Positions 23,027 to 35,000 of a stretch of DNA of 64,000 bases are shown here, in pieces. The notes beneath the pieces are model-generated. The model saw only the letters and a list, made by a program, of their open reading frames with translations. It was not told the DNA's origin and did no database searches. Origin of the DNA: Asterias amurensis (lineage: Eukaryota; Echinodermata; Asteroidea; Forcipulatida; Asteriidae); NCBI RefSeq assembly GCF_032118995.1, contig NC_092666.1:4352501-4416500 (forward strand), written 5' to 3'. Position numbers and translations under genes: made by a program. Within the stretch, counting starts at the first letter, position 1. Each line of letters begins with the position of its first letter.

Positions 23027-26000
23027 CTATGGAAAGACAAGTAGATGACAATTTTATTATAAATAACCTGCGGTATGAGATATATTATAGCGCCCTCTGT
23101 TGATTAGTGGTGTCCATGCCATGTGTTGTTGTGGATGGCATCCATCTTGTTTTGTTGTGAAGTAAATGAGAGGTTTTAATACATGAGTTCAGTCTGTCAC
23201 TGTCATCAGTAATTGAAGTTGTAACAAATAATAATAATAGTGACTGGTTCTTCTCATATAGCGTATTTTTCAATAGCCGTATCAATGACTTTATATGAGT
23301 GACCTGGTCATTGGGCAAACATCTCAGCTTCATGGGGGGAGGGGGGTCACAGCACTGGGCTGCTGAGGCCCTTCAAAGGCTTTTTTAGACACAAAATCAA
23401 ACTCTGATACCTGTTTTACTAGCAAAAACCAACTCTGTGATGTTTAACAGAATTTTCTGCTTAGCAGAAATAGGCAGGTTACCAGTCACAAGTTGTACAT
23501 GTGACATGGTAAGCAGAAATACATTTTAACTTACCTCTTGAATACTTCCATGATTAAGTACAGCTATGAGATCAGCGTTTCTGATTGTACTCAGTCTATG
23601 TGCTATGACAAGAACTGTTCGTCCTACGTAGGAGAAGTAATGGATTGAAGAAGAAGTTACCTTAGCTTCAATAATACTAGCTTCTTATACAGAGATAATA
23701 GTACTAGGTTCCTATACAGCGCTTTGTCACGACAAGGGGTGTATCAAAGCGCTCAGTATTTTGTCCTGCAAGGTATAGTGTATGTGGAGCTACGCTTAGA
23801 AGTATGAGACCTATTCCTTTAAAGCACCGTGTAATGGTTTACAAGGTGCTGTGACACAATAGGCTGCCAATCAAACCATGAACACTGAAAAACTTTTCAA
23901 TAAAGTGCACTGGGTTCTTGCACATGCGAAACACAACACATGTAACCAACGGCCTTACGTCCCATCCGAACGGACGAAGCAATGGTTAGGTGTCTTGCTT
24001 AAGGACATCAGTGCCACAACTGGGACTCGAAACCACAATCTGCTGTCAGAATACCAGAGTTTGAATTCAGTGCTCTTAACCACACAGCCACGACACTTCC
24101 ACTTTGCAAAACAACTTGATTATCAGTGTTGGTAATATGGGGAAAACAGGAATAATATTCTCTATCCCTGATGCAAATTTTATATCAACTTCTGAAGAAA
24201 ATATAAGCAAGAGTATGAGGGTTGGAAAATGTTATACCAGCTTTTCAAGGTTTCCAGATTTGGTAAAAGAGTCTCAAAAATTGCTGGAAATTTAAAAACT
24301 TAAAACACATTGTCCAAAAGATACCGAGACACAATTCCAACCAATGCCCTAAATTAGTATTAAACATAGTCAAAACATTTTTCTAATTTTCAACCTACCT
24401 TTTGAGACTTTGTCGATTGCTTCTTGGACGACTCTCTCAGACTCGGTGTCGAGGGCGCTGGTCGCCTCATCAAGAATCAGAATGGAGGGATTCTTAACAA
24501 GGGCTCGAGCAATTGCTATTCTGTTATAAGAAAATTACAAGATGGTTAACTGCTAAAAACAATCCAAAATGTCAAAGTAAAGGTACCATCATTGTTGAGG
24601 GAAATGTTCCAGGCCTAGAATTACACGAAGGCCACAAAGGCCATGTTCTGTTGCCCTGATTTTGCCTTAGTGCCCCTTTAAAAGGAACCCTTAGACTTAA
24701 AGAATTTCCAATGACATTGCCCTTTGTATAAATTTTTTTTTTGAGTGTGAACTCTTTCTCAAAAACTACGTTACTTCAGAGGGAGTCGTTTCTCACAATT
24801 TTGTTAACAGCTCTCCATTGCTCATTACAAAGTAAGGTTTTTGAGGTGTGTCATGAATAGAAGTTCTGGTGGTTAAAGGAACACGTTGCTTGGATCGGAC
24901 GAGTTGGTCAAAACAAAAGCGTTTGTAACCGTTTTTTATAAAATGCATATGGTTGGAAAGATGTTTTAAAAGTAGAATACAATGATCCACACAAGTTTGC
25001 CTCGAAATTGCGTGGTTTCCTTCTACTGTGCGAACTAACATGGTCGGCCATTTATGGGAGTCAAAATTTTGACCCCCATAAATGGCCGACGTGTTAGTCG
25101 ACGAGGTAAAAAGAAAACCACGCAATTTCGAGGCATGTTTGTGTGGATCATTGTATTCTACTTTTACAACATCTTTCTACCCATATGCATTTTATAAAAA
25201 AACGGTTACAAACGCTTTTCAAAGACCAACTCGACCGATCCAAGGCAACGTGTTCCTTTAAGTCATCATAGCGTGGGTTCCAATCCCAGTCATGGCACTT
25301 GTGTCCTTGAGCAAGATACTTTACAATAGTTGCTTCGCCTCACCCAGGGGTATAAATAGGTACCTGTGAGGGTAAGAGGATTATATTGTGTATGAGAAAG
25401 TCTTTGGAGCACTTTGTTGCCCAGGTTGTACAATGTACATCCGCACGTATCGCGTGATGTGGCACAACTGTTTCAGCCGTTGCTCTCGACCAATAGGAAT
25501 GAAGAAACTGTCTTATAAGAAAAGGTGCAAACTGGCGTGTCACGCCGATGTTTTAACCCATTTTTGCTGGTCATGACCAAAGGTTTATACACACCCACGT
25601 GACGCGCTCTCCACCAATAGGAATAGCAAAACTGTCTGAGGTATTTATGAATAAACATTTACCTTTGCTTCTGTCCGCCCGATATTGTAACGCCACGCTC
25701 ACCAAGGATTGTTTTGTACCCCTCTGGAAATCCAGAATGAAATCATGAGCATTGGCGAGAGCAGCTGCCTCATAAACCTTAAAGAAAACAAAATTTTGTT
25801 TTAGAATTATTAAACAAACATAAGTCATTTTCTTAAAGACAGTGGACACTATATTTTGGTAATCGGCTAAGACCAGTCTCCTCACTTGGCGAATCTCAAC
25901 ATTGCTAAAATAACAAACCTGTGAAAATTTGAGCACAATTTGTCATCGAAGTTGCGAGATAAGAATGAAAGAAAAAACACCCTTACCACCTAAAGTTGTG

Positions 26001-29000
26001 TGCATTCGGATCCTTGATTTCGTGACCTCAAATTCTAAATCCGAGGTCTCAAAATCAAATTTGAGGAAAATTACTTCTTTCTCGAAAACTATGCCAGTCT
26101 ACTTCACTCTACTTACCGGTAGAGTCGAATTACTAATTTGCATATTCCCTATGCCGCGAGGCAGAATGCTAAGACTTTTACACACAATAGCGCCCTCCAC
26201 CGTCCTACCCATAACGCCCCGCGACATGCCTGTCACGGAGTCGTCCTCTTTTCTCTTAGCCGCGAGTGGGTGAGGTTGTGTTTTAAATCTGTTTCACAGT
26301 TCAACCGTTATAACTAAACCTTTCCTCGCTAAGAGTGCTTATAAAGACTTGATAATTGTAGAGTTGTAGTTGTTGTTGTTGTAGTGAGTTGTGAAATAAA
26401 CTATAGTTTGATTTCGTTGATAAATAATGAGTAGTGTTAAGAAACTGGGGAGGGCTTCGGCTGTCGCTACTGGGGTTACGTCCGTTTCACCGGGACAGTC
26501 GGAGCTCTCGGGGGGCTGCACCGGCGACACTCCGTCGCCCGGCTTGCAGCCCTCCAGCCGGCCCACGCAGCCTCTGTCGGCTACGTCGGCCGGATTACCC
26601 ACCGATCAAAGAGGGGTTGCTTCCCGCTCCCCCTCTTCGGTCAGTGTGCGTGGGTCGACCCAGTCGAAGGTCAAACGCCCCGGCAAGGCCAAGAAAAACG
26701 GTGCCGGGGCAGCGACCAAGAGAGACAGGGCAAAAGGTGGCTCCGTTCCGAAGCGCACCGCCCACTCTCCCAGCACCGCCTCGGGGTCTCTGCAGCCGGA
26801 GGGCATCCCCCCTCCGCACGGCTCAGAATACCCGGCCCGCACCGACACCGTGGATTCCCCCACGACGGTTGGTGACGGCCTTTTGCGAGGTTTTAAGACC
26901 CACAAGGCACCTGCCCACGCCATAGGCTGTGGGGCGCTGGCCATGGGGAGAAGGATTATGGGTGCGGAGTCGGGTACCTGGGACTCCCCCGGGATACCCC
27001 ACTCACAGGGCCCGCCCTCGTCTTCGGGTTTCACCCGTTGTTCGGGCATCCCTGTCACTCAAGTTTCCTCAGAGAGAGCCTCGGATTCGTCCCGTGAGCG
27101 GGTACCGAATAAGCGGCAGAGGTCCAGAAAAGACCGTCATCTTCGGTCGTCTGACGACTCCTCTCCTGACGGCCATAGGAAGCATCATCGGGGTAGCGAG
27201 CCGCTCTCCCGAGACGAATTCCTCACGGCTTTCCAAACCTTAGCGGCCTCAATATCCGGCCGGCGCGAGGTTCAGGAATTTTCCCAATTTTCGGGACCGT
27301 ACACCCAGCCCGACCAATCCGGTCATGGCTGGGTGCGCCAGGATCGAGGCGGCGTGCCGTGCACGGTCAGCCGGCCACCGGCCTCCCCTCCCAGTCACCG
27401 TCCCACGGTCACCACACAGGAGGTTGCATGGGGTGTGATGGAACAGGGTGATGTGCGGTCACGCACGGGTGCATGTCCACAGTCCCAGACGGGGGATTAG
27501 CATACACCCCTCCGGATCCTTTGTATCCAATCGGGATGCAGAACACCATGATTTGTTAGACACAGCCCTGCCTTTGGGTCAACAATCAGTGAGTGTATCC
27601 GACCCCCCCCGGGTCCGGCGACTCGTCCCCGGAAGAGGACGAGTTGACCACGGCAGTTCAACGGCTTTCAATTGCCGAAACTGAATTGCGCCTTGTCCAA
27701 AGGGACATGGCCCGGGTGTTAGGTCTCCCCGCCGAGGAAGCGGGGGACGCCCCCGAGGAACGACGGTCCTTTTAAGAGAAGGACTGGCCCCGCTCCGAGG
27801 AGTGGGAATGTTTTCCCGGTGATGCCGCTAGACCGGGTATGCGCTGACCGCATCGAAGGCATCATGTCGGCATCCTCTTGACCGGCCTACCCCAAGCGGG
27901 CGGATTTATATTACCGATTTCCCCCCGGGGATTTCGATAAATATTTCTCGACCCCAGTCCTGCCGGACTCGGCGGCAGACAAGCTGACCGCAGACAGGGG
28001 GGCAACCTCTTCTAAACTTCCTTCGCCGACAAGGCGCGGGGGAAGTTGGAAGAAGCAGCCAGGAAGATAGACTCAGCATCACGCTTTGGCATGCGAACAT
28101 CGTCTTTTTTGCTCCTTCTGTCCGAGTACCTCACGCTTGCCGGCGACGAGGACTCGGCAATCCCAGCGGACATGATGGTGGCGGCCCTCCACTGCCTGGA
28201 TAATGGCCTGCGCACGGTCCTAGATCAGTTTACGAGGGTTTCCACCCTAGCAACATCTGCACGTTCTGTTCCTCCCGTCCGTCGGGGCTCGCAAACGACT
28301 TGATGCGCTCCCCCTAACGGGACGAGACCTGTTTGCAGGGAAATTCCAGGAGTCCATGGAGGCCGAAGCCAGACGCCTCAAGGCCACGGATAAAATCAAC
28401 TTAAGGAAGCCGCGGACCTCTGTAGCGGCGGCAAGGAAAGGCAAACAAGCCTCCTTTGTGATTCCACGTAGGCGCCCACAGAGACCCGCCCGTGGCGGTT
28501 TTCGTGGGAACCAAGGACCACCGAACGCACGCACGCCGGCCCAAGGCCAACAGCGGGCCCAGCCGGGCCGTGGTTTTCGTGCGTCCGCCCCCCGGTATCC
28601 CGGGCGTGGCGGAAGTGACCTCCCGGTCTCCAGGCGACCTCCCGCCGACGGACCCGTGGGAGGCCGCCTTCAGGAATTTTTGGGGTCCTGGGCTCAGATC
28701 ACGTCCGACAGATGGGTCCTCGAGACGATCGAGTACGGCTACGCACTCGAGTTCACGAGGACCCCCCCGTTGGACATGCTGGTTCGGCCAACGCCCACCC
28801 CGTCCGACCCTCTCAAGCGCCATGCCCTCGAAGGGGAGATCAGTTCCCTTCTCCTCAAGCGGGCAATACGCGTTGTCCCCGACCAGGGGACACGGACGGG
28901 GTTCATGTCCACTTTCTTCTTAGTTCCCAAGAAGGTGGCGGACGCTTGGCGGCCGATCCTGAATTTAAAGCCCCTAAACCGATTTATCAGAGGGGGCTAG

Positions 29001-32000
29001 CCCGCCCTTCGGCGGAACGGGTACAGAACTTACAGCAGTGCGTGGCCCTTTTCCTGGGGGCTACGGTGGCGCCAGCGGTAGCCTGGCTCAAGTTACTCGG
29101 TCTTATGGCCAGCATGGTAGACCTAGTAGATTTCTGCAGGCTGAGGATGAGACCTATCCAGCTCCATCTCCTCTCCTACTTTCGGCCCAGCCGTCATTCG
29201 GTCAACCTCCCGGTGCCTACCACGCCGTGGCTGACCCCCCACCTTCAATGGTGGGTGGAGGACGCCAACCTTACACGTGGTCGGGTGTTCCGCCCGCCCC
29301 GACCATCAGCGACCGTCGTCACCGACGCGTCTCTGTACGGCTGGGGGGCGACCCTCGACCCCCGCCAGATAGCGGGGGTGTGGGGCCCGGAACACCACTC
29401 GACCCACATCAATGTCCTGGAAATGCTGGCGGTCCGGAATGCCCTCCAGCATTTCCGGGCACAGCTAGTGGGGCAGGCCGTCCTGGTGCGCTCCGACAAC
29501 GCTACAGTGGTAGCGTATATCAATCACCAGAGGGGCACCTGGTCGGCCCGGCTGTGTGCACTAGCGTGGGACCTGATCCACTGGTGCATACAGCAGGGGA
29601 TCGCCCTGTCGGCGGTGTACATCTCGGAGAAGGAGAATGTCACGGCCGACGCTCTTTCCCGGGGCTGGATCGTCCCGACAGAATGGTCCCTCCGCCCCTG
29701 TGTGGCCCAGTCGCTCTTCCTGCTTATCGACCGACCTCATGTGGATCTGTTCGCCTCTCGGACGAACAATCAACTGCCGATCTACTGCGCCAGGGGCCCC
29801 GACCCCGGGGCATGGCGGATCGACGCTGACTATACGATGGGAGGGGCTGTTGGCATACGCCTACCTGCCCATCTCCCTCATTTCACGGGTGCTGACAAGG
29901 ATCGAGCAGGACCACTGCAAAGTTCTCCTGATCGCCCCTTTTTGGCCCCGACAGCCCTGGTTCCCACGGCTGGTCAGGCTCCTGGTACACAGGCCGGTAG
30001 TTCTCCCACAGCGCCCGGACCTCATATACCAGCCCGGGTCCAGAGTAGTGCATCCGACTCCGAGGGACCTGCACCTGACATGCTGGGTGCTGTCACAAGA
30101 TCCCTCAGAGCAGCGGGCCTTTCGAGACGGGCTGCGGAAGTTGCCGCCCGAAGAGTTTATGACTGCCGACTACGCCATTTCTTTAAATGGTGTAGGCGGC
30201 GAGCTATTCATCCCGCCGATACTTCTGTAGAGGAAGTCGGGGATTTCCTCCTATATCTTTTTGATAGCGGGCTGGCAACGGCCACGGTGAAAAATTACCG
30301 TTCGGCCATTGCTGCAGTCCACGGAGGATTCACCGACGGCTCGACAGTCTCAGATAACCAGGCGATTGGACAGCTGACTAAGGGGATGTTTATCACCCGT
30401 CCCCCGGTGCGCAAACTGGTCCCATCCTGGGACCTCTTTAGCGTGCTGTCAGCACTAAAAAAACCCCCTTTCGAGCCACTGAGTGGGGCCACGCTACTAC
30501 ATCTAACGATCAAGGTGGCCTTTTTGTTAGCGGTCGCTACGTCTCGCCGACGTAGCGAGCTGCACTCTCTTACGGTGGCGGCGGGGCACATCCGGTGGGA
30601 ACCCGGAGGTGTCCGCCTGGTCCCTGCGGCGGGGTTTTTAGCCAAAAATCAATCCAGTGCTTTCGAACCCCCGGATATTTTTGTTCCCGACCTTAAAACC
30701 TTTTCGGCGGTCGCGGGGGACAAGCTTTGGTGCCCGGTACGGGCCCTAAAGTGGTACATCGATCGCACAAAGTCAATCCGAACCGGCCACGAACAGCTGT
30801 TCGTGTCCACGGTTCCACCATTCCGACCAGCGTCCCGCGATACAATCGCGCGTTGGATAGTCACAGCCATCCGCTCGGTGCCGGGCGGATGGCCAGCGTC
30901 CGATGGTCCAGTTCATGCCCACGAAGTACGGGGAGTGTCGGCCTCATGGGCTTTCTTTAAAGGGGTCTCCATGAGTGATATTACAGGGGCGGCCTCCTGG
31001 AAGAGCCCGTCCACGTTCTCTGACTGCTACCTGAAGGACGTTCTACAGGTGGATGGGAGAGCGGGTAGAGCGGTTTTACAGGCGGCCAGCCGAGCTGCAA
31101 AGCCAGGACAAGCTCCACCTCGGCAGTCACGTGTTTAGGTGAGTTTTTCCACGGTAATACAGTGCTAACAATACTTATAATGTTTTGTTCACCCGTGGGA
31201 CGATACCCCCTGTACGTTTTGGGCATGGACCACTATCGGGCCTAGCGGCCGCGAAGCGTTCTCTGAATTTTGAGCGCGCCGGGGTCCTACGCCCCCCCCC
31301 CACTTAAGACATGCAGTAGCACCGCATATACCCACCGCCTTTCCTCGGTGCGAGTCTATGCAAATTAGTAATTCGACTCTACCGGTAAGTAGAGTGAAGT
31401 AGACTCCCCCCCCACAGTAGTGTGGATGGGGTCTACGAACGAATACTTACCGGTAGAGTATCCCTCCCTCCTTCCCCACATACTCGGTCCTTGGGTGCTT
31501 ACATTTAGTAGGGCTCATCGAAAAGAGGACGACTCCGTGACGGGCATGTCGCGGGGCGTTATGGGTAGGACGGTGGAGGGCGCTATTGTGTGTAAAAGTT
31601 TTAGCATTCTGCCTCGCGGCATAGGGAATATGCAAATTAGTAATTCGACTCTACCGGTAAGTATTCGTTCGTAGACCCCATCCACACTACTGTGGGGGGG
31701 GGGGGATTTCACAGGGAGCCAATTCTCACCGTATTTTATACTATCAACTTCTCCCCATTGCTCAATACCAAGTAAGGTTTTATGCTAATGATTATTTTGA
31801 CAAATTACCAATAGTGTCCACTGCCTTTAACAAGAAATTGCGCGTCAGTGCAACGTCACATTTCAGTTGAAATCAAGTTAAAATATACAAAAGTTTTTTT
31901 GTTTTTTTTAATCTAAATAACCAGAATCGGCTTTGAAATATTTAACTGGTATGAGCTGAAGAATCAGAGTGCCCTTTCACATCAAAATATTTCTCTGGAG

Positions 32001-35000
32001 AATTGTTACTGGTAAGAATTTTAGAATTGGTGAGCTTTCAGATGGAACTATTTGTACATTGGTACATGTATGAACTTTAGAATCAGTGAGCTTTTTGATG
32101 TACATATTTCTCTGGAAGGATTGGTACTGGTATGAACTTTAGAATCAGTGAGGCTTCATCCCAGATGGATATATTTCTCTGGAGGATTGGTACTGGTATG
32201 AACGTCAGAGTCGGTGAGTTTTCAGGTGGAAATATTTCTCTGGAGGATTGGTACTAGTATGAACTTTAGAATCAGTGAGTTTTCAGGTGGAAATATTTCT
32301 CTGGAGGATTGGTACTGGTATGAACTTCAGAATCAGTGAGTTTTCAGATGGAAATTTTTCTCTGGAGGATTGGTACTGGAATGAACTTTATAATCAGTGA
32401 GGCTTCATCCCAGATGGAAATATTTATCTGGAGGATTGGTACTGGAATGAACTTTAGAACTGTGAGTTTTCAGGTGGAAATATTTCTCTGGAGGATTGGT
32501 ACTGGAATGAACTTTAGAATCAGTGAGGCTTCATCCCAGATGGAAATATTTCTCTGGAGGATTGGTACTGGTATAAACTACAGAATCAGTGAGTTTTCAG
32601 ACGGAAATATTTCTTTGGAGGATTGGTATTGGTATGAACTTCAGAATCAGTGAGGCTTCAGTTTGAAATATTTTTCTGTTGGATTGGTACTGGTATGAAC
32701 TTCAGAATCAGTGAGTTTTCAGATGGAAATATTTCTCTGGAGGATTGGTACTGGTATGAACTTCAGAATCAGTGAGTTTTCAGATGGAAATTTTTCTCTG
32801 GAGGATTGGTACTGGAATGAACTTTATAATCAGTGAGGCTTCATCCCAGATGGAAATATTTATCTGGAGGATTGGTACTGGAATGAACTTTAGAACTGTG
32901 AGTTTTCAGGTGGAAATATTTCTCTGGAGGATTGGTACTGGAATGAACTTTAGAATCAGTGAGGCTTCATCCCAGATGGAAATATTTCTCTGGAGGATTG
33001 GTACTGGTGTAAACTACAGAATCAGTGAGTTTTCAGACGGAAATATTTCTTTGGAGGATTGGTACTGGTATGAACTTCAGAATCAGTGAGGCTTCAGTTT
33101 GAAATATTTTTCTGTTGGATTGGTACTGGTATGAACTTCAGAATCAGTGAGTTTTCAGACGGAAATATTTATCTGGAGGATTGGTACTGGTATGAACTTC
33201 AGAATCAGTGAGTTTTCAGACGGAAATATTTCTCTGGAGGATTGGTACTGGAATGAACTTTATAATCAGTGAGTTTTCAGGTGGAAATATTTCTCTGGAG
33301 GATTGGTACTGGAATGAACTTTATAATCAGTGAGTTTTCAGGTGGAAATATTTCTCTGGAGGATTGGTACTGGTATGAAATTTAGATACGGTGAACTTCC
33401 AGATGAAAATATTTCTTTGATGAGAATCTGAGGGAGCTTTAGTGAGCTTTAGGATAAAACTTGCCCAAACCTTTTTATCTGTTCTTTGATTAAAATATTT
33501 ACTAAGCATGTGGTTAGACTTTAACAATAGGCTTCAATGTAATGAAGCACAGCATGCAAATACATATTAGAATAATGAGATAATCAATGGAGGATACAAT
33601 ATCATTTTGGTTGAGGACAAAGCAATTACTAAGACAAAAACAGAAGGCGACTCAAATTAATATCGGTAATAAAACCATGGCAACTGGTGTAAACAAAGAC
33701 AAAATCAATCAGTTTATAATTGTTTGTCTTTCGTATTTATGATTTTAACATTGAGCCTGTAGGTTATGTGACTGTACTTGAACAAATTATTTCATTTTTA
33801 TTGGGGACAAACAATGACTTAGACAAAGGCAGACCAAAACCGCTATCGGAAAACCATGGCAAATGTTGTAAACAAAGAGAAAATCCATCAGTTTATAATT
33901 ATTTGTCTTTGAGATTAACGATTTGAACCTTGACCTTCTAGCTCATTATAAATAAGTACTTGAGCAAATTATTTCATTTGGATAGAAAAGAGAAACTACA
34001 AAGACAAAAACAGAAGGCTGACAAAAACCACAATTTAAGCTAACCATGGCAACTGTTGTAAACAACAAGAAAATCAATCAGTTTATAATTGTTTGTCTCT
34101 GAGATTAACGATTTCAACATTGATCTTCTAGCTCATGTAATAAATTACATGAACAGATTCTCAATGCGAGTGTACTTAATGAGTTCCAAGTCTATTTTGT
34201 TGTCACATAACACCCGTTCCCACTGTCGAGTGAAGACAGACTCTCGGTACTGGTTATTGATGCCATCCAATAACTTTTAAACTCGGCATGAAAATGAAAT
34301 CTGTTATTTTTATAACATCCATCATTGTAACTCTTATCATCCAACAATGCTACAGCGAGTGTGCTATTTGGTACACTCAAACATTTTACGCAGCAAGTAA
34401 CCGTGCTTTGGTTAACCATGTGTTTAAATGGAAGAATGTATCATCTCCTGTGATCTGTGGGCGAGACTGCTCTATGGATCCACACTGTGCATCATTCAAC
34501 TATTACACATGTAGCCATGTTTGTCAGTTGAGCAATGCTACCCAATCTCAAAGCCCTGATGACTTCATTGAGCTGCAAGGAGTTGCCTACTATGATGACA
34601 ACTTGGAAACTCCTTCACTTTCAGCTCCAGACTCTGCACAAAATAGCAGTTGTCTGAAGTTATACCAGTCTGGTAGCTGTCAGAGTGGCATCTACACCAT
34701 CTACCCTGCTGGCCTGACTGATGGGGTGAAGGTCTATTGTGATATGGAGACAGATGGAGGAGGCTGGATCGTGTTCCAGAGGAGACAAGATGGCTCAGTT
34801 GTCTTTTACCGCAAATGGGCAGAATACCAATCTGGGTTTGGTGATCTCTCCGCTGAGTTCTGGCTGGGTAATGACATCTTACGTAACCTTACTACGTCAG
34901 GACAATGGCAATTAATGGTAAATATGGCTGATTGGGACGGAAACACAGCTTGGGCCAGTTATGATGAGTTTGCTGTATCAGGTGATAAGTACACTCTCCT

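Larger units (their letters stand above)
26096..31705 (+). mobile_element. DIRS-type tyrosine-recombinase retrotransposon, defective
   Basis: About 5.6 kb, GC-rich against AT-rich flanks. The order is: left inverted terminal repeat, gag-like ORF, reverse transcriptase start, RNase H, tyrosine recombinase, internal complementary region, right inverted terminal repeat. Recombinase in place of integrase, inverted split repeats and no target-site duplication are the DIRS hallmarks. The reverse transcriptase core is deleted and the gag region has frame breaks, so it cannot move alone. Its ends and recombinase could still be substrates or sources in trans. Confidence 0.92.

Noticed and set aside
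26434..27243. Overlapping ORFs in other frames of the gag region, both strands
   Set aside because: High GC makes stops rare; these are shadows of the 26,427 frame.
32336..33089. Two 105-codon plus-strand ORFs in the 61-bp array
   Set aside because: They follow repeat units and end where a unit breaks the frame; no independent coding evidence.
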